From assembly GCA_002338145.1 (NCBI GenBank), contig DDHP01000054.1:1-42821 (forward strand): a stretch of DNA of 42,821 bases. The letters are read 5' to 3'. Shown here piece after piece: positions 33,882 through 42,515 of the stretch (positions are counted from its first letter, which is position 1; each line of letters opens with the position of its first letter). The stretch is from Deferribacteraceae bacterium UBA1873 (GTDB taxonomy: Bacteria > Chrysiogenota > Deferribacteres > Deferribacterales > Flexistipitaceae). The notes under the pieces are model-generated. The model saw nothing but the letters and a program-made list of their open reading frames with translations. It was not told the origin of the DNA and did no database searches. The position numbers and the translations under genes are program-made.

Positions 33882-34435
33882 TTTGTCACTCCTATTTTTG
33901 ATATATAGTTTTTAATTAATTTTTTCTGAGAATCATCATCCAGCTGCTTTTCAATCTTTTTTTCCGCCAATTGAAAAGCCAGTTTTGCAGTTTCTTTTTT
34001 TAGCTCAGCTTTTGCTTTTTCAAGCTCCGAATTAATCATGTTTTCAGTAGACTTTTGAAGTTTTTCCGCACTTTCACTGGCATCTGAAACAATTTTTTCC
34101 TTTTCAGCTTCCGCCTGTTTTCTTGAGCGCTCTTTCATAGTTTCCAATTCGCTTTCCATTTGCTTAAGCTTAAGCTTATAATTAGTAAGCTCCACTTCAG
34201 CTTCTTCTTTAGCTTTCTGGGCATTTTCTATAGCGTTTTCAATATCTTCAGTTCTTTTATTAAGAAAATCCAAAAGAGGCTTTTTAAGTACCTTAAAAAG
34301 AATAAAAACAAAAACAGCAAAAACAATAACTCTCCAGACAAACCCCATGAGGCTGTAACCATGCTCACCACCGGTTGCAGCAAATGCCATAGCAGGCAAA
34401 AACAACAAAACAAAAGCCAAATAATATCTATTCAT
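33878..34435 (-). CDS. atpF: ATP synthase b subunit
   Basis: A 185-residue stator subunit. The N-terminus (MNRYYLAFVLLFLPAMAFA) looks like a cleavable signal peptide ahead of the real transmembrane helix at about residues 32-50, so the mature protein may start after Ala19. The rest is a long charged coiled coil (residues 55-165) that reaches to F1. The start at 34435 follows GGAGGGG; a longer frame adds ten residues without a better site. It forms a heterodimer with b' encoded just upstream. Confidence 0.9.
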   Translation of the reverse strand: MNRYYLAFVLLFLPAMAFAATGGEHGYSLMGFVWRVIVFAVFVFILFKVLKKPLLDFLNKRTEDIENAIENAQKAKEEAEVELTNYKLKLKQMESELETMKERSRKQAEAEKEKIVSDASESAEKLQKSTENMINSELEKAKAELKKETAKLAFQLAEKKIEKQLDDDSQKKLIKNYISKIGVTN

Positions 34436-34448
34436 ATACCTTCCCCTC

Positions 34449-34874
34449 CTAAGCAACCTTTCCAATAATTTTCTGAACTATCTGATCTGCCATTCTGTCA
34501 GCCTCAGCTTCAAGAGAGGCCATTGCTTCCGCCTTCTGAGCTTCAATTTCAGAACGGGCTTCTTCCAGCTTGGCGTCCATATCTTTTTTAACTTTAGCAT
34601 ACACAGCTTCGGCCTCTTTCAACGCCTCCTGCTTTACCTCCCTATGGTATTTGGCTGCTTCATTTTTGACACTTTCAAATTTTTCTTCGTATTCAGCTTT
34701 GTACTGCTCCACTTCTGACCTGAGTTTTTCCGCTTGCCCATTTAATGTCTCAATCCTGGAATTTCTCTTCTCAACCGTACCCATCACTGGATCTATAATC
34801 ATCTTTTTACTTATAAACAAAATCACAAGAAAATTAAGCATTTGAATAAACAAAGTACTATCAATACTAATCAT
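34449..34874 (-). CDS. atpF': ATP synthase b' subunit
   Basis: A 141-residue second b-type stator subunit. A single N-terminal membrane helix (LFIQMLNFLVILFISKKMI, about residues 6-24) is followed by the PVMGTVEKRNSRIE segment common to b subunits and a long charged coiled coil. Two unlike b genes in a row mark a b/b' stator, as in photosynthetic bacteria, Aquificae and several anaerobic lineages. ATG at 34874 has GGGGTG upstream. It is the first gene of the operon. Confidence 0.9.
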   Translation of the reverse strand: MISIDSTLFIQMLNFLVILFISKKMIIDPVMGTVEKRNSRIETLNGQAEKLRSEVEQYKAEYEEKFESVKNEAAKYHREVKQEALKEAEAVYAKVKKDMDAKLEEARSEIEAQKAEAMASLEAEADRMADQIVQKIIGKVA

Positions 34875-34925
34875 TCGCCACACCCCATAAAAACATTAAT
34901 TGTATACTGTACACAGAACAAGTGG

Positions 34926-34954
34926 AAATTATCAAATGTTTTTTCACTTGTCAA
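34926..34954 (-). promoter_or_regulatory. Promoter of the ATP synthase operon
   Basis: A perfect -35 TTGACA (34954-34949) and -10 TAATTT (34931-34926) with a 17-nt spacer, about 50 nt from the b' start codon. It is the best promoter match in the 400-nt gap between atpF' and the CsaA-like gene. Confidence 0.6.
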
Positions 34955-35051
34955 CTCATTTTGTGATATAAAACAAGTTTCTATTCTTTAGCAAAAACCC
35001 TAAAATAACTAATGATGTAACAAATTTCACAAATATAGCGGAGCTTTTAAC

Positions 35052-35213
35052 ATGCAATGCCTCAATTGTAAATACTTTATTGCACCGGCACCACACCAAA
35101 ATTCATATAGACGTACTTTTTTACATAAACATTGCCTGTATAACAAATGCAATGGAATTTCCGCAAGACAAACAACCGATACCAAAAAGAAACTCTCATT
35201 AAAAAAACGGTGA
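35052..35213 (+). CDS. Possible 53-residue Cys/His-rich protein
   Basis: An open frame from ATG 35052 to TGA 35213 in an otherwise empty gap. The protein starts Met-Gln-Cys-Leu-Asn-Cys and has a second pair, Cys28-x4-Cys33, with His25 and His27 nearby. This resembles a zinc-finger layout and ends in a Lys-rich tail. A GGAG about 10 nt upstream is a possible ribosome binding site. No family is recognised. Chance occurrence is possible because the frame is short, but the spaced Cys pairs are suggestive. Confidence 0.35.
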   Translation: MQCLNCKYFIAPAPHQNSYRRTFLHKHCLYNKCNGISARQTTDTKKKLSLKKR

Positions 35214-35292
35214 AGTCAATCAATTTTTGCATTGCTTTAAAACCAAAAAATTGCTACGTTGATAACTTGAAAAGTAGAAAAGACAGGTTAAA

Positions 35293-35628
35293 ATGAATTA
35301 TATAGAGTGGGAAGACTTCGAAAAACTTGAACTTCGTGTAGGTAAAATTCTGAAAGTATACGACTTTCCGAAAGCAAAGAAACCTGCATATATTCTTGAA
35401 GTTGATTTCGGTAGCAAAATTGGGATAAAAAAATCCAGTGCTCAAATAACCGATTTGTATTCAAAAGATGATTTAACAGGAAAACTTGTTATAGGAGTAA
35501 CAAATTTCCCGGCTAAACAGATAGGCCCGGTTAAATCAGAATGCCTTATTACAGGTTTTTACAGAGACGACGGTGTTGTTCTTGCCGTACCTGACAAAGA
35601 AATTGCCCCCGGTTCAAAACTTGGCTAA
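35293..35628 (+). CDS. CsaA-like tRNA-binding domain protein
   Basis: A 111-residue protein consisting of a single OB-fold tRNA-binding domain, as in CsaA and in the C-terminus of bacterial MetRS. Typical blocks are FEKLELRVGKILKVYDFPKAKKPAYILEVDFG at residues 9-40 and VIGVTNFPAKQIGPVKSECLITGF at residues 66-89. CsaA was described as a chaperone active with the Sec pathway in Bacillus. Its stop codon lies 2 nt from that of meaB on the other strand. It has no evident ribosome binding site, and its promoter was not identified. Confidence 0.88.
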   Translation: MNYIEWEDFEKLELRVGKILKVYDFPKAKKPAYILEVDFGSKIGIKKSSAQITDLYSKDDLTGKLVIGVTNFPAKQIGPVKSECLITGFYRDDGVVLAVPDKEIAPGSKLG

Positions 35629-35630
35629 AC

Positions 35631-36614
35631 TCAATTGTGATTGTCTTTAAAAAACTCTGCAATAAGTTTTTTGGTGGCTGATGCAGGATTTTCTTTTCCT
35701 GATTTTACATTCTCTATGTAGTCCGGCAGTTTCTTTTTTACATTTTCATTTGATTTAAATATACGCATAATCTCATCATTAAGCAGCTTATACATCCAGT
35801 CTACAGACTGCTCCTTCCGTTTTTCAAAAAAAAGGCCGTTATTTTTCATATGTGTTTCAAAATATCTGAGTGTTTTCCAGAAAGCTTCAATACCTTCATT
35901 TTTCAGAGCACTTACAAGTAAAACCCTGACTTGCCATTTATCTGCACGTGGTTTTAAAATATGAAGAGCATTCTCAATCTGTTTTTTTGCCAGAAGGGCT
36001 TTTGGTTTGTTATCAGCTTCGGCTTTATTGATCAGTATGATATCTGATATTTCCATTATACCTTTTTTTATCCCCTGCAATTCATCACCGGCACCGGGAA
36101 GCTGCAAAAGAACAAAACAGTCCACCATTGAGGCCACTGCAATTTCAGACTGTCCGACACCTACGGTTTCAACAATAACAACATCATAACCTGCTGCTTC
36201 ACATAAAAGTATCGATTCCCGCGTTTTTCTGGCAACTCCACCCAGTGATTCACCTGAAGGAGATGGCCTTATAAATGCATTGGCATCTTTAGAAAGCTCC
36301 TGCATTCTGGTTTTATCTCCAAGAATGCTACCCCCAGATATTTTGGAAGAAGGATCCACTGCCAGCACCGCTACTTTTTTCCCAATAGAAGTAAGAAATT
36401 TTCCAAAAGTTTCGATAAAGGTACTTTTGCCCACACCAGGAACCCCGGAGATTCCTATCCTCAGGGATTTCCCGGTATAAGGCAAAATACTGTTCAAAAG
36501 CCTGTCAGCATTTTCTCTTTTGCTTAAATTAGTTGTTTCTATTAATGTTATAGACTTTGCCAAGTACCTCGTATTACCTTCCAAAAGACCCTTTTTAAGA
36601 TCTTCAATATTCAT
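35631..36614 (-). CDS. meaB: Methylmalonyl-CoA mutase-associated GTPase MeaB
   Basis: A 327-residue G3E-family GTPase that protects methylmalonyl-CoA mutase and gates loading of adenosylcobalamin. Walker A is GISGVPGVGKSTFIE near residue 56, followed by VLAVDPSSKISGGSILGDKTRM, the metal-binding ETVGVGQSE near residue 154, and the base-recognition motif INKAEADN near residue 197. It lies 3 nt after the mutase gene, the usual pairing. It is not an arginine kinase, despite the old ArgK name. Confidence 0.95.
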   Translation of the reverse strand: MNIEDLKKGLLEGNTRYLAKSITLIETTNLSKRENADRLLNSILPYTGKSLRIGISGVPGVGKSTFIETFGKFLTSIGKKVAVLAVDPSSKISGGSILGDKTRMQELSKDANAFIRPSPSGESLGGVARKTRESILLCEAAGYDVVIVETVGVGQSEIAVASMVDCFVLLQLPGAGDELQGIKKGIMEISDIILINKAEADNKPKALLAKKQIENALHILKPRADKWQVRVLLVSALKNEGIEAFWKTLRYFETHMKNNGLFFEKRKEQSVDWMYKLLNDEIMRIFKSNENVKKKLPDYIENVKSGKENPASATKKLIAEFFKDNHN

Positions 36615-36617
36615 AAC

Positions 36618-38762
36618 TTAACTGGTTGCTCTGCTTTTTATCTGTTCAAGCGTTTCTTTAGCGCATTTAATAATGGGAGTTCCGGGGCCGAAAATACACA
36701 CAACCCCCGATTTATATAAAAAGTCGTAATCATTTCTGGGTATAACACCACCTACAGTTACAATTATATCGTCAGCTCCGAGCTTATGCAGCTCTTCAAG
36801 AAGCTTTGGCACTAAAGTTTTGTGACCTGCTGCAAGGCTAGAAACACCTATTGCATGCACATCATTTTCCACAGCCATTTTTGCTGTTTCTTCAGGAGTC
36901 TGAAAAAGAGGCCCCACATCAACATCAAAGCCCAGATCAGCCATACCTGTAGCTACGACCTTTGCACCCCTGTCGTGCCCGTCCTGTCCCATTTTGGCAA
37001 TCAGGATTCTAGGTCTTCTCCCTTCTTTCTCGGCAAACTCGTCAATCATCTTTTTTGTCTCTTCAAAATCATCATTCTCAGAAAACACGCTGCTGTACAC
37101 CCCTGTTTGTAGTTTTATATCCGCAGAATATCTGCCGAATACTTTTTCCATAGCATCGGAAATTTCACCAACAGTTGCCCTTTTTCTCGCCGCTTCCACA
37201 GCATATTCCAGAAGATTATCTTCCCCTCCGGCAGCTTCGGTGAGTTTCTCTAATGCAGCCATTACTTCATTTTCATCTCTATTCTGCCTTAATTGTTTGA
37301 GTCTTTCCACCTGTTTTTCAAGAACTTTTGTATTGTCAATTTCAAGCACATCCACAGAATCGTCTTCATCTTTCACATATTTGTTAACACCGACAATTAC
37401 ATCTGTGCCCATATCTATCTTAGCCTGCTTTTTTGCAGAGGATTCCTCAATTCGCAATTTCGGCATCCCTGTTTCCAAGGCTTTTGTCATTCCGCCGAGA
37501 TTCTCAACTTCATCGATTATTTCAGAAGCTTTTTCAATCAAACTGTTAGTCAGGCTCTCCACATAATATGAGCCGCCCATGGGATCAACAACATTACAGA
37601 TACCGGTCTCCTCCTGGATTATAAGCTGTGTATTTCTTGCAATACGGGCGGAAAAGGGTGTCGGCAGGGCTATCGCTTCATCCAGTGCATTCGTATGCAA
37701 GGATTGGGTACCACCGAATACGCCTGCCATTGCTTCTATTGTAGTTCTTATTATGTTATTATAAGGATCCTGCTCCGTAAGACTCCAGCCGGAGGTCTGG
37801 CAATGGGTTCTCAAAGTCATGGATTTGGGATTTTTAGGATTAAACTGCTTCATTAATTTTGCCCACAAGAACCTTGCTGCCCGTAATTTTGCAACTTCCA
37901 TAAAGAAATTCATACCTATTCCAAAAAAGAAAGACAGCCTTGGAGCAAAGGAATCCACATCCAGCCCCCGATCCAGTGCATATCTTACATATTCAAGGCC
38001 ATCAGCCAGTGTAAACGCTAACTCAAGTGCGCAGTTCGCACCCGCCTCCTGTATATGATAACCACTTATACTTATTGAATTAAATTTAGGCATATATTTG
38101 CTTGTGTACTCAATAATATCCGCCACAATTCTCATGGATGGCTTTGGAGGATAAATATATGTGTTTCTCACCATGAATTCTTTGAGGATATCGTTTTGTA
38201 TTGTGCCTGATAATTTCTCCTGAGAAACCCCCTGCTCTTCGGCAGCAACAATATAGTTCGCCATTATAGGAATAACAGCACCGTTCATCGTCATGGAGAC
38301 GGAAACCTGATCCAGCGGTATCCCGTCAAAAAGTATCTTCATATCCTGAATGGAATCGATTGCTACCCCGGCTTTTCCAACATCGCCGACAACTCTGGGA
38401 TGATCTGAATCATAGCCTCGGTGTGTCGGCAAATCAAAAGCCACAGATAAGCCCTGCTGCCCCTGAGCCAGATTTTTTTTATAAAATTCGTTGGACTCCT
38501 CAGCTGTTGAAAATCCGGCATACTGTCTTATTGTCCACGGTTTACCCGCATACATTGTAGCTCTGGGTCCCCTGACAAACGGAGGCAGACCGGGAAATGT
38601 ATCCACAAATTCCAAATCCTCGATATCTTCATTAATATATAATGGTTTTACTGTAAACTCCTCAGGAGTTTCCCAATTCAAATGGTCAAGACTGTCTTTC
38701 TTCGACTCCTTTTTGGCCAACTCTTCCCAGTCTTTTTTATTGTATTTTTTAAATTCACTCAT
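36618..38762 (-). CDS. Methylmalonyl-CoA mutase
   Basis: A 714-residue adenosylcobalamin enzyme that interconverts (R)-methylmalonyl-CoA and succinyl-CoA. Residues 1-560 form the substrate-binding TIM barrel (PWTIRQYAGFSTAEESN near residue 73, RLSFFFGIGMNFFMEVAKLRA near residue 276, MTLRTHCQTSGWSLTEQDPYNN near residue 319). Residues about 580-714 form the cobalamin domain, with the lower-ligand motif DGHDRGAKV. Both parts are in one chain, as in single-subunit mutases, rather than the split MutA/MutB or archaeal forms. Upstream genes supply methylmalonyl-CoA from propionyl-CoA; an epimerase is needed but not present here. Confidence 0.96.
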   Translation of the reverse strand: MSEFKKYNKKDWEELAKKESKKDSLDHLNWETPEEFTVKPLYINEDIEDLEFVDTFPGLPPFVRGPRATMYAGKPWTIRQYAGFSTAEESNEFYKKNLAQGQQGLSVAFDLPTHRGYDSDHPRVVGDVGKAGVAIDSIQDMKILFDGIPLDQVSVSMTMNGAVIPIMANYIVAAEEQGVSQEKLSGTIQNDILKEFMVRNTYIYPPKPSMRIVADIIEYTSKYMPKFNSISISGYHIQEAGANCALELAFTLADGLEYVRYALDRGLDVDSFAPRLSFFFGIGMNFFMEVAKLRAARFLWAKLMKQFNPKNPKSMTLRTHCQTSGWSLTEQDPYNNIIRTTIEAMAGVFGGTQSLHTNALDEAIALPTPFSARIARNTQLIIQEETGICNVVDPMGGSYYVESLTNSLIEKASEIIDEVENLGGMTKALETGMPKLRIEESSAKKQAKIDMGTDVIVGVNKYVKDEDDSVDVLEIDNTKVLEKQVERLKQLRQNRDENEVMAALEKLTEAAGGEDNLLEYAVEAARKRATVGEISDAMEKVFGRYSADIKLQTGVYSSVFSENDDFEETKKMIDEFAEKEGRRPRILIAKMGQDGHDRGAKVVATGMADLGFDVDVGPLFQTPEETAKMAVENDVHAIGVSSLAAGHKTLVPKLLEELHKLGADDIIVTVGGVIPRNDYDFLYKSGVVCIFGPGTPIIKCAKETLEQIKSRATS

Positions 38763-38775
38763 GGTTAAACCTCAT

Positions 38776-38803
38776 TTTAAAATTAAAGGGGCCGAAGCCC
38801 CCA
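38776..38803 (-). terminator. UUCG hairpin between carrier and mutase genes
   Basis: On the minus strand GGGGC, loop TTCG, GCCCC form a very stable C(UUCG)G-capped stem (38801-38788), followed by TTTAATTTTAAA. It lies in the 75-nt gap after the biotin carrier stop codon and before the mutase. It could be an intrinsic terminator that lets only part of the transcripts continue, or an mRNA end-protecting stem. Confidence 0.65.
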
Positions 38804-38837
38804 TTTCACTGAAATACAACATGAAATATAACGTTGC

Positions 38838-39371
38838 TTATTCAATAACAAAAAGCTTGTCCCCTGTGCTGACTGTACTTTCCTGAGGATCTTCACTCGC
38901 TTTTACAAAAATTTCTTCTATAACACCATCCTTAGGCGCTTTAATTTCGTTTTCCATTTTCATGGCAACAAGAATCATAACTGGCTCACCGGCTTTAACT
39001 TCATCCCCAACTTCCTTCAGAGTCTTCCAAATATAACCCGGCATCTGGGATTCAACAACCTGGCGTCCCTCAATGCCTACTTCAGTTCTCAGCTTCATTA
39101 AGCGCTTCATATCATCAAGAATCTCAATATTATAACTTTCACCGTCCACAAGAACCTCAAACTGATCACCGTTTTCACTTATTTCAACAGAGTATGACTT
39201 GTTGTCTATAATAAGTGAATAAATACTTTCGTTTATTTGCCTAAAATCAGCACTGTGTTTCTTCCCCAAAACATCAACTTCAAATATATTGTGTTTCACT
39301 TCCTCAACAGACATCTTGTATTCTTCTTCAAAACCTTCCACATTTGCATAATATTCTCTTTTCGTAATCAT
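38838..39371 (-). CDS. Biotin carboxyl carrier protein of an acyl-CoA carboxylase
   Basis: A 177-residue protein. Residues about 105-177 form a biotinyl domain with the attachment Lys in VAMKMENEIKAPKDG. Residues about 15-100 are a beta-rich region (EVLVDGESYNIEILDD) resembling the BT domain that lies before the carrier in propionyl-CoA carboxylase alpha chains. It therefore looks like the C-terminal half of such a chain encoded as its own gene, 12 nt after the biotin carboxylase. Biotinylation would be by the ligase at 7839-8600. Confidence 0.88.
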   Translation of the reverse strand: MITKREYYANVEGFEEEYKMSVEEVKHNIFEVDVLGKKHSADFRQINESIYSLIIDNKSYSVEISENGDQFEVLVDGESYNIEILDDMKRLMKLRTEVGIEGRQVVESQMPGYIWKTLKEVGDEVKAGEPVMILVAMKMENEIKAPKDGVIEEIFVKASEDPQESTVSTGDKLFVIE

Positions 39372-39383
39372 TATTCCACCTCA

Positions 39384-40901
39384 CTATATCCTGTTACCGA
39401 AATTGAGTAATTTCCCGAAACGTTTCCAGTCGGATTCACCAACCTCAGGTCTGGTTCTTGATCTGGCTGCAGCAATTTTCTCAGACATAAGCTGCTTGAT
39501 TGCAGCTGCAACAAGCGGAACAGTCGGATCTTCATGCTCTTTTCTCTCCAGATCTTCTTTATCAAATTGATTATCGATAAAACCCGTATCATAGTTGCCA
39601 CTGAGAAACGTTTCGTTCCTAAGTACACTGAAATGAAACGGAATGGAGGTTTTTATACCTGCAATAATATATTCAGAAAGAATTCTTTTCATATTCTCAA
39701 TTGCACCTTCACGTGTCTTGCTGTTTGCACAAACCTTTGCAATCATAGGATCGTAATACAACGGAATCTCATATCCCTGATAAGCACCGCTCTCCACTCT
39801 CACATTGGGACCCTCTGGAGTCTGATATATTGTAAGAAGCCCGGGAGATGGGGCAAAATTGTTGGAAGGATCTTCTGCATAAATACGGCACTCAATAGCA
39901 TGTCCGTTTCTGTGGATTTCTTCCTGTTTATAAGAAATCTCTTTTCCTTCAGCAATACGAATCATTTCCCTCACGATATCAACACCGGTAATCATCTCTG
40001 TTATCGGGTGCTCCACCTGCAGCCTTGTGTTCATCTCAAGAAAATAAAAACTTTGATCTGCACCAACGACAAACTCCAGAGTACCGGCACTGACATAACC
40101 CAGCCTTTTTACAGCTTTTGAAGCAACCTCACACATCTTTTCACGGGTTTCTTCACTAATAAAAGGAGAAGGTGCTTCTTCTATTACCTTCTGATGCCTT
40201 CTCTGAATGGAGCATTCCCTGTCAAACAGATGCAGTGCGTTGCCATGGGAATCTCCCAAAACCTGAATCTCCACATGATGGGGCTTAATAATAAATTTTT
40301 CTATATACATATCGCCATTTCCGAAAGCGTTCTTGGCTTCGGAACTTGCTGTACGAAAAGCGGAATCAAAATCTTCTTCTTTTTCCACAAGCCTCATACC
40401 TTTGCCGCCGCCACCGTAAACAGCTTTCAGCATAATCGGATATCCTATGTCCCTGCATATCTTTTTGGCTTCATCAACATCTCTGATGGGATTTTTTGTT
40501 CCGGGCACTGTCGGTACACCTGCCTCAGCCATAGCCATCCTGGCTCCGGTTTTGCTACCCATAAGATCAATATGCTCGGCCTTGGGGCCTATAAATGTCA
40601 CATCCTCTTCATCACATTTTCTGACAAATTCAGCATTTTCAGCATAAAAACCGTATCCAGGATGAATTGCCGCACCTGTATCTTTGGCAATCTTGATTAT
40701 TTTGTCCATTTTAAGATAATTTGTATCACCTTCGCCTTCTGTAATACAGTAAGCCTCATCTGCATACCGGACATGCGGAGCTTTTCTGTCTGCATGCGTA
40801 TACACTGCAACAGTCTTTATTCCCATTTTTCTGCATGTTCTGAAAATTCTGATTGCTATTTCGCCTCTATTTGCAACTAAAACTTTTTTAATATCAGCCA
40901 T
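39384..40901 (-). CDS. Biotin carboxylase subunit of an acyl-CoA carboxylase
   Basis: A 505-residue ATP-grasp enzyme that carboxylates biotin with bicarbonate. It opens with KKVLVANRGEIAIRIFRTCRK, has the glycine loop AVYGGGGKGMRLV near residue 160, the catalytic FLEMNTRLQVEHPITE near residue 290, and ends the core with ILSEYIIAGIKTSIPFH near residue 405. A C-terminal tail of about 55 residues extends beyond AccC. With the adjacent transferase and mutase it is most likely a propionyl-CoA carboxylase subunit, although an acetyl-CoA carboxylase role cannot be excluded. Confidence 0.93.
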   Translation of the reverse strand: MADIKKVLVANRGEIAIRIFRTCRKMGIKTVAVYTHADRKAPHVRYADEAYCITEGEGDTNYLKMDKIIKIAKDTGAAIHPGYGFYAENAEFVRKCDEEDVTFIGPKAEHIDLMGSKTGARMAMAEAGVPTVPGTKNPIRDVDEAKKICRDIGYPIMLKAVYGGGGKGMRLVEKEEDFDSAFRTASSEAKNAFGNGDMYIEKFIIKPHHVEIQVLGDSHGNALHLFDRECSIQRRHQKVIEEAPSPFISEETREKMCEVASKAVKRLGYVSAGTLEFVVGADQSFYFLEMNTRLQVEHPITEMITGVDIVREMIRIAEGKEISYKQEEIHRNGHAIECRIYAEDPSNNFAPSPGLLTIYQTPEGPNVRVESGAYQGYEIPLYYDPMIAKVCANSKTREGAIENMKRILSEYIIAGIKTSIPFHFSVLRNETFLSGNYDTGFIDNQFDKEDLERKEHEDPTVPLVAAAIKQLMSEKIAAARSRTRPEVGESDWKRFGKLLNFGNRI

Positions 40902-40912
40902 TTAAACCTCCT

Positions 40913-42457
40913 TTACAGCGGCAAGTTGTCATGTTTTTTAGGCGGATTAGTCTGACGTTTGTTGTTAAGCAACTCAAACGCCTGTATCAGCCTGGGCCGC
41001 GTGTCTTCCGGCAATATAACCTCGTCAATATAACCCAATTCTGCCGCTCTGTAGGGGTTTGCAAACCACTCTCGATATTCATTTGTCAACTTCTTTTTCA
41101 TAGCATCCGGATCCTTAGCTTCGGCAATTTTTTTGCGATATAATATCTGGACTGCTCCATCCGGTCCCATGACTGCAATCTCAGCTGTCGGATATGCATA
41201 GTTGATATCGCCTCTGATATGTTTGGAGCTTAAAACATCATATGCACCCCCGTAGGCTTTCCGCGTAATTACAGTGATTTTGGGAACTGTAGCCTCACAA
41301 TAAGCATAAAGAAGTTTGGCACCATGTTTTATTATACCACCGTATTCCTGTTGAACACCGGGCATAAAACCTGGCACATCCACAAATGTAAGGAGAGGAA
41401 TATTAAAAGCATCACAAAATCTAACAAAACGTGCACCTTTGATGGAGGAATCCATATCAAGGGCACCGGCCATCACCTGAGGCTGATTAGCAACAACCCC
41501 TATTGTTTTGCCATTAAGCCTTGCAAATCCCACAATAATATTTTTGGCATAATGCTCCTGAACCTCAAAAAAGTTTCCGTCATCCACCACTTTCTCTATG
41601 ATTTCAGCCATATCGTAAGGCTGATTCGGATTTTCAGGAACCAATTTATTCAATGAATCATCCGTTCTGTTCGGATCGTCTTTGGTGGGTGCAATTGGCG
41701 GATCTTCCATATTATTTTGGGGCAGGAAATTTATAAGTTCCCTAATCCTTAACAGACAATCTTCGTCATTTTCGGCAGCAAAATGTGCCACACCACTTTT
41801 AGAGTTATGGGTCATAGCCCCGCCGAGCTCTTCTTTTGTAACATCTTCGCTGGTTACTGTTTTCACAACCTCAGGGCCTGTAATAAACATGTAACTTGTT
41901 TCTTTAACCATAAAAACAAAATCTGTCAGAGCTGGTGAATAAACAGCACCGCCGGCGCATGGTCCCATAATTGCAGAAATCTGAGGAACGACACCTGACG
42001 AAAGACTGTTTCTCAAAAATATGTCAGCATATCCTGCCAATGACATAACACCTTCCTGAATACGTGCACCGCCTGAGTCATTTAAGCCGATAACAGGTGC
42101 CCCCACTTCAACAGCCAAATCCATTACTTTGCATATTTTCTTTGCAAACATTTCCGAAAGTGAACCACCGAAAACTGTAAAATCCTGGGAAAATACAAAA
42201 ACTGTTCTCCCGTTCACTTTACCATAGCCGGTTACAACACCGTCACCCAAAATTTTTGTTTTTTGCATATCAAAGTTGGTGCATCTGTGCACCACAAACT
42301 TGTCCAGCTCCACAAATGTTCCTTTATCGAGGAGTTTATCAATTCTCTCGCGAGCTGTAAGTTTACCGGCATTATGCTGCTTCTTGATTCTTTCAAGACC
42401 GCCGCCTAGCTCAGCTTCTTCGCTAAGCTTCTTAAACTGCTTGATTTTCTCTTCCAT
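40913..42457 (-). CDS. pccB: Propionyl-CoA carboxylase carboxyltransferase subunit
   Basis: A 514-residue crotonase-fold carboxyltransferase that moves the carboxyl group from biotin to propionyl-CoA. The N-terminal block GKLTARERIDKLLDKGTF near residue 30, the oxyanion GGARIQEGV near residue 130, IMGPCAGGAVYSPAL near residue 163 and the C-terminal RKAYGGAYDVLSSKH near residue 404 are all present. The Asp after GGAY is the residue associated with propionyl-CoA preference in studied PccB enzymes. A related possibility is a sodium-pump decarboxylase alpha subunit, but the biotin carboxylase next to it favours carboxylation. It is the first gene of the operon. Confidence 0.9.
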   Translation of the reverse strand: MEEKIKQFKKLSEEAELGGGLERIKKQHNAGKLTARERIDKLLDKGTFVELDKFVVHRCTNFDMQKTKILGDGVVTGYGKVNGRTVFVFSQDFTVFGGSLSEMFAKKICKVMDLAVEVGAPVIGLNDSGGARIQEGVMSLAGYADIFLRNSLSSGVVPQISAIMGPCAGGAVYSPALTDFVFMVKETSYMFITGPEVVKTVTSEDVTKEELGGAMTHNSKSGVAHFAAENDEDCLLRIRELINFLPQNNMEDPPIAPTKDDPNRTDDSLNKLVPENPNQPYDMAEIIEKVVDDGNFFEVQEHYAKNIIVGFARLNGKTIGVVANQPQVMAGALDMDSSIKGARFVRFCDAFNIPLLTFVDVPGFMPGVQQEYGGIIKHGAKLLYAYCEATVPKITVITRKAYGGAYDVLSSKHIRGDINYAYPTAEIAVMGPDGAVQILYRKKIAEAKDPDAMKKKLTNEYREWFANPYRAAELGYIDEVILPEDTRPRLIQAFELLNNKRQTNPPKKHDNLPL

Positions 42458-42484
42458 AGACTTCCCCCTGTGTTATTTATCATC

Positions 42485-42515
42485 ATAATAAAACACAATT
42501 TTTCTTGCGTGTCAA
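42485..42515 (-). promoter_or_regulatory. Candidate promoter of the propionyl-CoA operon
   Basis: A perfect -35 TTGACA (42515-42510) faces a -10 TATTAT (42490-42485) at 19 nt, or TTATTA at 18 nt. It lies about 30 nt upstream of the pccB start codon, whose ribosome binding site is GGGGGAAG. The spacing is slightly long. Confidence 0.5.

Noticed and set aside
35631..36614. Calling this gene argK (arginine/ornithine transport kinase)
   Set aside because: Adjacency to methylmalonyl-CoA mutase and G3E motifs identify MeaB; ArgK is an outdated name for the family.
36994..37566. Plus-strand open frame of 190 codons inside the mutase
   Set aside because: It is serine-rich and low in complexity, the complement of mutase coding sequence, with no homology signature.
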